A stretch of 64,000 nucleotides of DNA from positions 59,462 to 123,461 of the forward strand of contig NZ_SWJZ01000021.1 in the NCBI RefSeq assembly GCF_005144475.1. Reading direction: 5' to 3'. Below, piece after piece: positions 38,935 to 48,400 of the stretch; position 1 is the first letter of the stretch; the number at the start of each line of letters is the position of its first letter. Both the position numbers and the translations under genes were made by a program. Source of the stretch: Rhodobacter capsulatus. Lineage in GTDB: Bacteria > Pseudomonadota > Alphaproteobacteria > Rhodobacterales > Rhodobacteraceae. The notes under the pieces are model-generated. The model saw only the letters and a list, made by a program, of their open reading frames with translations. It searched no databases and had not been told where the DNA came from.

Positions 38935-39939
38935 ATGGCGACACGCAAGACCCCCGAGACCGCGGCGCAAGCGCGATCCAATGTCTCGAAGGAAGAATTG
39001 CTCACATATTACCGTGACATGCTGATGATCCGCCGGTTCGAGGAAAAGGCGGGCCAGCTTTACGGCATGGGCCTGATCGGCGGTTTCTGCCATCTGTATA
39101 TCGGGCAGGAAGCGGTCGTCGTGGGGCTGGAAGCCGCGACGAAGCCGGGCGACAAGCGCATCACCTCGTATCGCGATCACGGCCACATGCTGGCTTGCGG
39201 CATGGACCCGAAAGGCGTGATGGCGGAACTGACCGGGCGCGAGGGCGGCTTGTCGAAGGGCAAGGGCGGCTCGATGCACATGTTTTCCAAGGAAAAGCAC
39301 TTCTACGGCGGGCATGGCATCGTCGGCGCGCAGGTGCCGCTGGGGGCGGGGCTGGCCTTCGCCGACAAATATCTGGGCAATGACAATGTGACCTTCGCCT
39401 ATTTCGGCGATGGCGCGGCGAACCAGGGCCAGGTCTACGAGACCTTCAACATGGCGGCTTTGTGGAAGCTGCCGGTGATTTTCGTGATCGAAAACAACCA
39501 ATATGCGATGGGGACGGCGCAGAAACGCTCGACCTCGACGCCTGACATCTACATGCGCGGCGAGGCTTTCGGCATTCCGGGCGAGATCGTCGATGGCATG
39601 GATGTGCTGGCGGTGAAGGCGGCCTCGGAAAAGGCCGTCGCGCATTGCCGGTCTGGCGCGGGGCCGTTCATTCTGGAAGTGAAGACCTATCGCTATCGTG
39701 GTCACTCGATGTCGGATCCGGCGAAATACCGCACCCGCGAGGAAGTGCAGAAGATGCGCGACGAACGCGATGCGATTGAAAACGTGCGGGAATTGCTGAT
39801 TTCCTCGGGTCAGGCGACGGATGATGACCTGAAGGCCATCGACCGCGAGATCAAGGCGATCGTGAACGAGGCGGCGGAGTTTGCCAAGGAAAGCCCGGAG
39901 CCCGCGTTGACCGAGCTTTGGACCGACATTTACGCCTGA
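38935..39939 (+). CDS. pdhA: Pyruvate dehydrogenase E1 component, alpha subunit
   Basis: TPP-dependent subunit of the pyruvate dehydrogenase complex, 334 residues. It begins MATRKTPETAAQARSNVSKEE. YRDHGHMLACGMDP and GGHGIVGAQVPLGAGLAFA precede the TPP/magnesium motif GDGAANQGQVYETFNMA. The regulatory-loop equivalent YRYRGHSMSDPAKYRTREE is present. GGGAGG gives a good ribosome site. First gene of pdhA-pdhB-pdhC, with a 12-bp gap to pdhB. Confidence 0.98.
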   Translation: MATRKTPETAAQARSNVSKEELLTYYRDMLMIRRFEEKAGQLYGMGLIGGFCHLYIGQEAVVVGLEAATKPGDKRITSYRDHGHMLACGMDPKGVMAELTGREGGLSKGKGGSMHMFSKEKHFYGGHGIVGAQVPLGAGLAFADKYLGNDNVTFAYFGDGAANQGQVYETFNMAALWKLPVIFVIENNQYAMGTAQKRSTSTPDIYMRGEAFGIPGEIVDGMDVLAVKAASEKAVAHCRSGAGPFILEVKTYRYRGHSMSDPAKYRTREEVQKMRDERDAIENVRELLISSGQATDDDLKAIDREIKAIVNEAAEFAKESPEPALTELWTDIYA

Positions 39940-39951
39940 GGAGAGAGAACG

Positions 39952-41301
39952 ATGGCAATTGACGTGTTGATGCCCGCGCTGTCTCCGACGATGGAAGAGG
40001 GTCGGCTGGCGAAATGGCTGGTGCAGGCGGGGGATGTGGTCAAATCGGGCCAGATCCTCGCCGAGATCGAGACCGACAAGGCGACGATGGAATTCGAGGC
40101 GGTCGATGAGGGCACGGTGGTTGAGCTGCTGGTGGCCGAGGGCACTTCGGGGGTGAAGGTGAACGCGCCGATCCTGCGGCTGGCGGGCGAGGGTGTCGAG
40201 ACGGCGCCTGCGCCGAAGCCCGCGCCGGTTGCGCCGACCCCTGCCCCGGTCGTGGCGGCCCCCATTGCGGCGGCGCCGGTCGTTTCGAAAGCCTCGGCCG
40301 ATTGGCCGGAAGGCACGGTGATGAAGACGATGTCGGTGCGCGAGGCTTTGCGCGAGGCGATGGCCGAAGAGATGCGCGCCGATCAGAGCGTCTTCCTGAT
40401 GGGCGAGGAAGTCGGCGAATATCAGGGCGCCTACAAGGTTTCCCAAGGGCTGCTGGATGAATTCGGCGCGCAGCGCGTGATCGACACGCCGATCACCGAA
40501 CATGGCTTCACCGGCATCGCGGTCGGCGCCGCCTTTGGCGGGCTGAAACCGATCGTCGAATTCATGACCTTCAACTTCGCCATGCAGGCGATCGACCAGA
40601 TCATCAACTCGGCGGCGAAGACCTTGTACATGTCGGGCGGTCAGCTCGGCTGTCCGATCGTTTTCCGCGGCGCGAACGGGGCGGCTGCGCGCGTTGCGGC
40701 GCAGCATAGCCAGGATTACGCCGCCTGGTATGCGCAGATCCCGGGGTTGAAAGTGGTGATGCCCTATTCGGCGGCCGATGCGAAAGGCCTTTTGAAATCC
40801 GCGATCCGCGACCCGAACCCGGTGATTTTCCTCGAAAACGAGATCCTTTACGGGCGCTCCTTCGAGGTGCCGGTGCTCGATGATTTCACCGTGCCCTTCG
40901 GCAAGGCCCGGATCTGGCGCGAGGGCACGGATGTGACGCTCGTCAGTTTCGGGATCGGGATGGCGCATGCGCTTGAGGCCGCCGACAAGCTTGCGGCCGA
41001 GGGCATCAGTGCCGAGGTGATCGACCTGCGCACGCTGCGCCCGCTCGATTACGACACGGTTCTGGCCTCGGTGATGAAGACGAACCGCTGCGTCACGGTC
41101 GAGGAAGGCTGGCCGGTGGGCTCGATCGGCAACCATCTGTCGGCCACGATCATGGAGCGCGCCTTCGATTATCTCGATGCGCCGGTGATCAACTGCACGG
41201 GCAAGGATGTGCCGATGCCCTATGCGGCGAACCTTGAGAAACTGGCGCTGGTGACCTCGGACGAGGTCGTCGCGGCGGTCAAACGCGTCTGCTATCGGTG
41301 A
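39952..41301 (+). CDS. pdhB: Pyruvate dehydrogenase E1 beta subunit with N-terminal lipoyl domain
   Basis: E1 beta chain of 449 residues. An N-terminal lipoyl domain (about 1-80; lipoylated Lys43 in [10 protein letters not shown]) is joined by an Ala/Pro-rich linker to the E1 beta core, which has [31 protein letters not shown] and the C-terminal transketolase-type domain with [15 protein letters not shown] lipoyl domain on E1 beta is a known alphaproteobacterial arrangement. It is followed after seven bases by pdhC. Confidence 0.97.
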   Translation: MAIDVLMPALSPTMEEGRLAKWLVQAGDVVKSGQILAEIETDKATMEFEAVDEGTVVELLVAEGTSGVKVNAPILRLAGEGVETAPAPKPAPVAPTPAPVVAAPIAAAPVVSKASADWPEGTVMKTMSVREALREAMAEEMRADQSVFLMGEEVGEYQGAYKVSQGLLDEFGAQRVIDTPITEHGFTGIAVGAAFGGLKPIVEFMTFNFAMQAIDQIINSAAKTLYMSGGQLGCPIVFRGANGAAARVAAQHSQDYAAWYAQIPGLKVVMPYSAADAKGLLKSAIRDPNPVIFLENEILYGRSFEVPVLDDFTVPFGKARIWREGTDVTLVSFGIGMAHALEAADKLAAEGISAEVIDLRTLRPLDYDTVLASVMKTNRCVTVEEGWPVGSIGNHLSATIMERAFDYLDAPVINCTGKDVPMPYAANLEKLALVTSDEVVAAVKRVCYR

Positions 41302-41308
41302 GGGAAAG

Positions 41309-42568
41309 ATGGCTGTGGAAATCCTGATGCCCGCTTTGTCCCCCACGATGGAGGAGGGCACGCTGGCGAAATGGCTGGTCAAGGAAGGCGATGCGGTCAA
41401 ATCGGGCCAGATCATCGCCGAGATCGAGACCGACAAGGCGACGATGGAATTCGAGGCGGTCGATGAAGGCGTGATCGGCAAGCTTCTGGTCGCCGAAGGC
41501 ACTTCGGGGGTGAAGGTGAATGCCGCCATCGCCGTGCTGATCGAAGAGGGCGGCAGCGCCGAGGTTGTGCCGGTGGCGAAAGCCGCGGTCCCTGCCCCGG
41601 TTGCAGCGCCCGTGGTGGCCGCGCCTGCGGCGCTGGTCGCGCCGAAAGCGGCGGGCGTGCGGATCTTCGCCTCGCCGCTCGCGCGGCGGATCGCGGCGGA
41701 GAAGGGGCTGGATCTGGCGGCGGTTGCGGGCTCGGGCCCGCATGGGCGGATCGTCAAGGCCGATGTCGAAGGCGCAGAGGCGAGGCCCGCGGCGCCGATT
41801 GCGGCCCCGGTCGCAGCTGCGCCCCCTGCCCCCGCGCCGGTCTCGGCCGCAACGGTCGCGAAGCTTTACGAGGGCCGCGCCTATACCGAAGTGCCGCTTG
41901 ATGGCATGCGCCGGGTGATTGCGGCGCGGCTGACCGAGGCGAAGCAGACGATCCCGCATTTCTACCTGCGCCGCGAGGTGCGCCTTGATGCGCTGCTGAG
42001 CTTCCGCGAGGAGCTGAACCGTCAGCTGTCCGCTCGTGGGGTCAAGCTTTCGGTCAATGATTTCATCATCAAGGCCTGCGCTCTGGCGCTGCAGGCGGTT
42101 CCGGCGACGAATGCGGTCTGGGCGGGGGATCGGGTGCTGCAGATGCAAGCCTCGGATGTCGCCGTGGCCGTGGCGATCGAGGGCGGGCTGTTTACCCCCG
42201 TGCTGCAGGATGCCGACACGAAATCGCTGAGCCAGCTGTCGGCGCAGATGAAGGATCTGGCGAAACGCGCGCGGGACCGGAAACTGGCGCCGCAAGAATA
42301 TCAGGGCGGATCCTTCGCGATCTCGAACCTGGGGATGATGGGGATCGAAAGCTTCGACGCGGTGATCAACCCGCCGCATGGCGCGATTCTGGCCGTGGGC
42401 GCGGGGGTGAAGAAACCCGTGGTCGGCGCTTCCGGCGCGATCGAGGTGGCGACGATGATGTCGCTGACGCTTTCGGTCGATCACCGGGTGATCGATGGCG
42501 CGCTGGGGGCGGACCTGCTGGCGGCGATCGTCTCCAATCTGGAAAACCCGATGGCGATGCTGGCCTGA
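41309..42568 (+). CDS. pdhC: Dihydrolipoamide acetyltransferase (E2) of pyruvate dehydrogenase
   Basis: Acetyltransferase core of the pyruvate dehydrogenase complex, 419 residues. It has one lipoyl domain (Lys43 in [10 protein letters not shown]), an Ala/Pro linker, a peripheral subunit-binding domain ([19 protein letters not shown] through [13 protein letters not shown]) and a catalytic domain ending in [16 protein letters not shown] with the catalytic His and Asp. Its lipoyl coding region is nearly identical in DNA to that of pdhB. The E3 gene is not in this operon segment. Confidence 0.98.
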   Translation: MAVEILMPALSPTMEEGTLAKWLVKEGDAVKSGQIIAEIETDKATMEFEAVDEGVIGKLLVAEGTSGVKVNAAIAVLIEEGGSAEVVPVAKAAVPAPVAAPVVAAPAALVAPKAAGVRIFASPLARRIAAEKGLDLAAVAGSGPHGRIVKADVEGAEARPAAPIAAPVAAAPPAPAPVSAATVAKLYEGRAYTEVPLDGMRRVIAARLTEAKQTIPHFYLRREVRLDALLSFREELNRQLSARGVKLSVNDFIIKACALALQAVPATNAVWAGDRVLQMQASDVAVAVAIEGGLFTPVLQDADTKSLSQLSAQMKDLAKRARDRKLAPQEYQGGSFAISNLGMMGIESFDAVINPPHGAILAVGAGVKKPVVGASGAIEVATMMSLTLSVDHRVIDGALGADLLAAIVSNLENPMAMLA

Positions 42569-42621
42569 AGTTTCCGAAATCTGCGACATGGCGGCGGGGG
42601 CAACCCTGCCGCTTTTCCGTT

Positions 42622-43560
42622 TCAGGGGTTGGCCCAGAAGACCCGGGTCAGGTGATAAAAGATCGGCGCGGCAAAGATCACGCTGTCGAGCCGGTCCAGA
42701 AACCCGCCATGCGGTGCGATCAGATGGCCCCAGTCGCGCACGCCCTTGTCGCGCTTGATCGCCGTCATCACCAGATCACCAAAGAACCCCATCAGCGCGA
42801 GGGCAAGGCTCATCCCCATCGCCTGCAGCGGGGAAAAGGGGGTCAGCCAGGACAGTGCCCCCCCGACCAGAACCGCCATCAGAATGCCGCCCGCCGTCCC
42901 CTCCCAGGTCTTCGAAGCCGACAGAGCCGGGGCAATGAGCCGCCGTCCGATCCCGCGGCTGATGGCAAACTGCGCGATGTCCGAGGTCTGCACCACCAGG
43001 ATCAGGAAGGCGATCAAAAGCAGATTGCGCCCCTCGAACCCCGGGATCGGCAGCCAGAGCAGCGCCGGAACATGGCTGACGCAATAGATGCAGATCATCA
43101 CCGCCCATTGCGTTTCGGCCACCCGGGCCAGGAACTGCTCGGGCCGCCCCTGCAGCGCGGAAATCACCGGCAAGAGCAGGAAGACATGCACCGGAACGAA
43201 CAGCGCCATCAGGCTTTGCCACTCGGCAGCGACGCACAGATACTGCAGCGGCAGGACAAGGAAGAAGCTTGCCGCCAAAGTCCAATGGTCGGCGATGCTC
43301 TTTGTCGTCAATGTCAGAAATTCCCGAAGCGCCGAAAACGATACCAGCAGAAACAGCCCGATCACCCCCGCCTTGCCCGCCAGAAGCGCCAAGGCCATCA
43401 GCACGGCAAAGGCCCACCAGGCCGCGATCCGGGCGTTCATCGTCTCGATCACCGGATGCGATCCGTCGGGCGCGATCGCCTCGCGCAGCAGCTGACCGAC
43501 GATCGCCGCCAGCAGCAGGATGGCGCCAAGGCCGACCAGCGCAGGCGCAAGGCCGGTCAT
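42622..43560 (-). CDS. CdsA-like phosphatidate cytidylyltransferase
   Basis: Polytopic membrane enzyme of 312 residues predicted to make CDP-diacylglycerol (or a related CDP-lipid). SASKTWEGTAGG and the C-terminal GDLVMTAIKRDKGVRDWG then APHGGFLDRLDS match the CDP-DAG synthase signature. Eight or nine hydrophobic helices are visible. Its start overlaps the PlsC-like gene (ATGA), so both are coupled. The pairing suggests a dedicated acyl-lipid route rather than the general-purpose cdsA, which usually sits elsewhere. Confidence 0.88.
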   Translation of the reverse strand: MTGLAPALVGLGAILLLAAIVGQLLREAIAPDGSHPVIETMNARIAAWWAFAVLMALALLAGKAGVIGLFLLVSFSALREFLTLTTKSIADHWTLAASFFLVLPLQYLCVAAEWQSLMALFVPVHVFLLLPVISALQGRPEQFLARVAETQWAVMICIYCVSHVPALLWLPIPGFEGRNLLLIAFLILVVQTSDIAQFAISRGIGRRLIAPALSASKTWEGTAGGILMAVLVGGALSWLTPFSPLQAMGMSLALALMGFFGDLVMTAIKRDKGVRDWGHLIAPHGGFLDRLDSVIFAAPIFYHLTRVFWANP

Positions 43561-44216
43561 CGCGCCGCCCCCAGCTCGGCCAAGGCCGCCGCCGCCCGGG
43601 CCAGAAAGCGCTCCTTCGCCTCGTCAGGTGCGATGCGAAGCGGCGCGCCAAAGGTGACGGTGCAGATCAGCGGCACCGGAATCACCCGGCCCCGCGGCAT
43701 GACGTGGTTCAGGTTCGAGATCCAGACCGGGATCAGATCAACCCCGGGACGCTGCCGCGCCAGATGAAAAAGCCCGGATTTGAACGGCAAAAGCGGCACG
43801 TCCGAAGTATTCCGCCGCCCCTCGGGAAACAGGATCAGCGCCGATCCCGCATCCAGCGCCGTGGTCATCTGCGTCACGGGATCTTCCGTCCGCGCCTCGG
43901 GGCGGCGGTCGATCAGCACGGCGCGAAACACGTCGCGCCCGGCAAAGGCGCGCAGCGGCGAGGCCAGCCAGTAATCCAGCGCCGCCACCGGCCGGGTGCG
44001 GCTGCGCAAAACCGGCGGCAGCACGGTCCAGATCAGCACGAAATCCGCATTCGAGCTGTGGTTGGAATAATAGACCCGCGGCCCGGTCCGCGGCTCCGAC
44101 CCCGCCCAGATCGCGCGCGGCGCGGTCAGGAGGCGGGCGACGAGCGAGATCGCGTCACCCGCCAGCTTGGTGACGATCCGGTAGGGTAGCGCCTTGATCC
44201 GCGTCAGCCCCGCCAT
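43557..44216 (-). CDS. PlsC-like 1-acylglycerol-3-phosphate acyltransferase
   Basis: Membrane-associated acyltransferase of 219 residues beginning MAGLTRIKALPYRIV. The catalytic HX4D motif is in YYSNHSSNADFVLIW, and the glycerol-phosphate-binding LILFPEGRRNTSD lies after it. It probably acylates lysophosphatidate or a similar acceptor at the inner membrane. It starts 7 bp after cysE and overlaps the CdsA-like gene, forming cysE-plsC-cdsA on the minus strand. Its acceptor is not deducible. Confidence 0.87.
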   Translation of the reverse strand: MAGLTRIKALPYRIVTKLAGDAISLVARLLTAPRAIWAGSEPRTGPRVYYSNHSSNADFVLIWTVLPPVLRSRTRPVAALDYWLASPLRAFAGRDVFRAVLIDRRPEARTEDPVTQMTTALDAGSALILFPEGRRNTSDVPLLPFKSGLFHLARQRPGVDLIPVWISNLNHVMPRGRVIPVPLICTVTFGAPLRIAPDEAKERFLARAAAALAELGAAR

Positions 44217-44223
44217 GCCCGGT

Positions 44224-45042
44224 TCAGCCCTGGCAGTCGCAGCCGCGCAATTGCTGATCCATGTTGACCGAGGGCTGCGCACAGCCCGCCTCGCCGACGA
44301 TCTTCGCGGGCACCCCGGCCACGGTCTTGCAGCGCGGCACATCGGCCAGCACCACGGACCCCGCCGCAATCCGCGAATTGTCGCCGACATGGATATTGCC
44401 CAGCACCTTCGCCCCCGCGCCGATCAAGACGCCATTGCCGATCTTCGGATGGCGGTCCTGCTCTTCCTTGCCGGTGCCGCCCAGCGTCACCGAATGCAGC
44501 ATCGAGACATTGTCGCCCACCACCGCGGTCTCGCCGATCACGATCGAATGGGCGTGATCGATCATCACGCCGCGCCCGATCCGCGCGGCCGGGTGGATAT
44601 CGACGCCAAAGGCCTCCGAGGTCCGCATCTGCACGAAATAGGCCATGTCCTTGCGCCCCTGCCGCCACAGCCAATGCGCGACGCGATAGCTTTGCAGCGC
44701 CTGATAGCCCTTGAAGAACAGGATCGGCTGCAAAAACCGATGGCAGGCCGGGTCGCGGTCATGCACCGCCACCAGATCCGCCCGCGCCGCCTGCCCCAGA
44801 TCGGGGTCCGACCCATAGGCGTCATCCGCGATCTCGCGCAGCAATTGCTCGCTCATCTCCCCCGAGGCGAGCTTGAGCGAAAACCGATAGGCCAGCGCCT
44901 TTTCCATCGTCGCATGATGCAACAGCCCCGCGTGAATCAAGGCGCCCAGAAGCGGTTCCTGACTGACGGCGTCATGCGCCTCCTCGCAGATCCGCATCCA
45001 CACCGGATCGATGGCAGCGACCTTCGCACGGATCTTGGACAT
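44224..45042 (-). CDS. cysE: Serine O-acetyltransferase
   Basis: Makes O-acetylserine from serine and acetyl-CoA for cysteine synthesis. The 272-residue protein has the alpha-helical N-terminal region (SKIRAKVAAIDPVWMRICEEA) and a left-handed beta helix of hexapeptide repeats with DIHPAARIGRGVMIDHA, GVLIGAGAKVLGN and GVPAKIV. A GGAG site precedes the start at 45042. It overlaps the last 71 bp of the small gene at the end of the GTA cluster. Adjacency to the GTA may be conserved across Rhodobacterales. Confidence 0.95.
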   Translation of the reverse strand: MSKIRAKVAAIDPVWMRICEEAHDAVSQEPLLGALIHAGLLHHATMEKALAYRFSLKLASGEMSEQLLREIADDAYGSDPDLGQAARADLVAVHDRDPACHRFLQPILFFKGYQALQSYRVAHWLWRQGRKDMAYFVQMRTSEAFGVDIHPAARIGRGVMIDHAHSIVIGETAVVGDNVSMLHSVTLGGTGKEEQDRHPKIGNGVLIGAGAKVLGNIHVGDNSRIAAGSVVLADVPRCKTVAGVPAKIVGEAGCAQPSVNMDQQLRGCDCQG

Positions 45043-45400
45043 GGCATGCTCCTTGACTTAGGGTCAGCCTAACACAGGCTTCCTCCCTCAGATAGAGCCG
45101 TTGACCCGCGCTGGAAAGCCCCCGCGCGCGCCAGAGCCGCACCGCCGCGATCACCTCCGCAAGATCGTCGATCTCGGCCCGGTCCGGGCGCAGGCCGCGC
45201 CGCGCCGGTTCGCGCAAGGCCCGCGCCATCAGCGAGCCGTTGCCCCAGCGCGGATGCGCCCGCGCCAACCGCTTGCGATAAAGATCGGCCCAATGCGCCT
45301 CGCGCAACCATTGTGCCAGCCGCGCCGGTCGCTCGGGCGCGGCCACCACCGTCAAAGCCCGCGCCGCGATCAGCAGATCGTCGATCAGGATCGGCCGCAC
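44972..45400 (-). CDS. Small conserved GTA-adjacent protein (DUF7742-like), hypothetical
   Basis: Predicted protein of 142 residues from a GTG start three bases after the orfg15 stop. It has a charged helical body with HWADLYRKRLARAHPRWGNGSLMARA, resembling short proteins I recall beside GTA clusters in this order. The C-terminal third runs over the cysE ribosome site and 71 bp into cysE, so the length is unusual and translation may couple with cysE. No enzymatic motif is seen. Function is unknown; family assignment is tentative. Confidence 0.7.
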   Translation of the reverse strand: MRPILIDDLLIAARALTVVAAPERPARLAQWLREAHWADLYRKRLARAHPRWGNGSLMARALREPARRGLRPDRAEIDDLAEVIAAVRLWRARGLSSAGQRLYLREEACVRLTLSQGACHVQDPCEGRCHRSGVDADLRGGA

Positions 45401-45403
45401 ACC

Positions 45404-48400
45404 TCACGCCCCCACGACAATCCGCGCCGCAAGCCCCGGACCATAAACGTCCGACATCTGCGCCACCTCCAGCGTGAAGGCCCCGGCAATGCCATCCGCC
45501 GCCTGCAGCGCCGCCGGATAGCTCCAGCTTGCCGCGCCAACCGTCACTTCGCGCTTCACCGCCGTCCCCTCCAGCACCCGGACCAGATACAGCTCGGTCG
45601 TCTCGCCCAAAGGCACCTCGTAGCCCTGCCAGCTGTCGCCATCGATCCGCGTCCGGCGAACCCAGCGAAAGTCCCAGCCGGTCGCCCCCGGTTCGGCGCG
45701 CAGGTGACACGGGCTGAACGGCCGCAGCCCGGCCCCCGAAAACGCCTCGATCCGATGCACGAAGGAGGGATCGTCATAAGACCGCGCCGCCGAGCCGATC
45801 CGGTAATGCCGCGCCAGCCCGCGCGCGGCGCTTGGCAGCAAGATCTGCTCGGGCGCGCCATTCAGCGCCACCACCACGCTGCCCTCGGGCCAGACCTCGG
45901 GCATCAGCGCATCGGTGCCCAGCTGCCCGCGCAGCCGCAGCGAAATATCCCAGACCTTGCCGCTGACCAGCGCCGCCTCGACGAACTGGAACACCTCCCA
46001 ACGGTCCGCGCTGCCATCGCCGATCGCCATCGCATTCGCCCCGTTCAGCACCCGAGCCGCCGTCGCAGCTTCCAGCGCGCCGCTCGCCAGCATCACCCGC
46101 AGGGCCGCGCCCCGATCCCAAACCCCGGGCCCCGCCCGAAACATCGGCGTCAGCGTCTGCCCGATCACCGCCCGCGTGCCCAAGCTCGCATTCAGCGCAT
46201 AGCCCGCCTCCTCGTCCGAGGACCAGACCGCCACCGTCCCCGGCCAGGGCGTCGCCGTCACCGCCAGATGCGGCGCGATCGGATCCTCGGTGCCCGTCAG
46301 CAACGGCAGATCCAGAAAGACCGGCGTCACCGGCACCGGCGCCGCAAAGGGACGCAGGCTGGCCGGATCCTCGACCTCGTCGGCGGGCGCATAGATCCCG
46401 GGCTCGACCCGCACCGCCTCGACCTGCGAAAGTCCCGCCTGCTCGACCCGGTCGATCCGGTAGCGCCGTCGGCCCTCAGGCAGATCAAGCCGCACAACAT
46501 CGCCCGTCCCCAGATGCCCCAGAGACGGCGGCAGCGCAAACCGCGCCGTGTCCCGCGCCACCCGCGCCTCGGCCAGCCAGCGTCCGACGATCCCCTGCGC
46601 CTGCGCCCGCGTCAGCGCCAGAGACAGCGCCGATCCCGCCGCCGCCCCCGCCGCCGCATCCGGAAAGACCGCCTCGACCGCCTTCACCTCGAAATCGCCC
46701 TCCGCCTCGACATAGGCCAGTCGAACGCGTCCCGCGATCTCGGCCTCGGCCGCGCGGACCGTCTCGATCCCCGCCTCGCCCTCGCCCAACGCCAGATCCG
46801 CCGCGGCCAGATCGGCATCGACCCGCCCGTCGCGCATCCGGAACACCAGCTTGCCGTCGCGTTCCAGCGCCTCGAACCCGTAGGCCAGCATCAGCGGCTG
46901 CAGACCCGCACGCCCGGTCTGATCGCCGGTCATCGTATATCCGCGCACCACCCCATAAAGCCCGCTCACGTCGATATCGGCAATTCCGGCCGCGCCGCAG
47001 ATCTCGGCCACCACGCTCGCCAGCGGCTGCGCCACCGCACGGCCCGAAATCCAGTGCCCGCGCGCGTAATTGTCGCCATCCGACCACAGCGTCGTATTGA
47101 GCGGAAACTGCGGCCAGGGCCGCGCATCCCAGGCCCAGACATGCGCCCGGCTCATGTCGAGCATCGGCCCGCCATAGACTGCGGACACCGGGTTCCGCGC
47201 CGCCTCCGCCCAATAGCCCGTCATCGCGCGCAGATATTGCATCTGGATCAGCTCGTCGCGCCGCCCGTCGGAATACTGCGGCAGGCTCGATTCCGAGCTT
47301 TTCGGGTCAAGGAACTTGTTGGGCTGGTTCGTGCCCTTGTCGATCGCCGCACAGCCCATCTCGGTGAACCAGACCGGCTTCGATTGCGGCACCCAGGCCG
47401 TCGCCACCTCCGAGCGCGCCCCCCCGATACGCTCATGATGATCGCTCAACCACCAGTTGCGAATGTCCTTTGCCCGCCAGATCCAGGGCTCGCCCTGATC
47501 GCCATCGGTGATCGGCGTGCGGATCTGCGCATCGCGATGCTCGGGCGCGGCGTAATACCAGTCATAATACTCGCCGCCCTCGATATTGGCGCGCAGGTAA
47601 TCCAGCGCATAGATCGAGCCCCAGTCCGCATCGGCGTGATCCTCGCCATCGCGCCAATCCGACAGCGGCAGGTAATTGTCGATGCCGATGAAGTCGATGT
47701 TTTCATCCGCCCAAAGCGGGTCCAGATGAAAGAACCGATCGCCATTGCCCGGCGCGTACCCCCAGTATTCCGACCAGTCGGCGGCATAACCGATCTTGCA
47801 ACCGGGCCCCAGGATCGCCTTGACCTCACCCGCCAATTGCCGGAACGCCGCCACCGCCGGAAAGCTGTTGCCCGGGCCGCGGATCTGGGTCAGCGCCACC
47901 ATCTCGGTGCCGATGCAGAACGCGTCCACGCCGCCCGCCAGCCGGCACAGATGCGCGTAATGCAGGATGAAGCGGCGCATCGACCATTCCTCGGGCCCGG
48001 AATAGATCACCTGCCCGTCCGCAATCGCGAAATCACCCGGCTGCGCGGTCCCGAAAAAGCCCGCCACCTGCGCCACCGCCGCCGCCGTCCCGTCCGGGCT
48101 GCCCGCCCGCCCCGGCGCGACCGAAAGCGTGATCCGCCCCCGCCAGGGCAATGCGGGCTGCCCGGTCGCATCGCTCCAGGGATCGGGCAGGCCGTTGCCC
48201 GCCAGTTGCTCCATCAGGATGAAGGGATAAAAGGTAACCGCCTTGCCCGCCGCCCGCAGCGCGCCGATCGCCTCGATCACCGCCGCATCGGCAGGCGTGC
48301 CGCCATAGACCGAACTGCCCGAGAGCCGCGGCACCTCCTCCGCCGTCGCCCGCTCCAGCCCCGCCACCCGCCAGGGCATGTTCGCGCCCTCCTCCTCGAC

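Noticed and set aside
38899..41757. 952-codon minus-strand open frame opposite pdhA, pdhB and pdhC
   Set aside because: Shadow frame created by codon bias of the real pyruvate dehydrogenase genes; it spans three genes.
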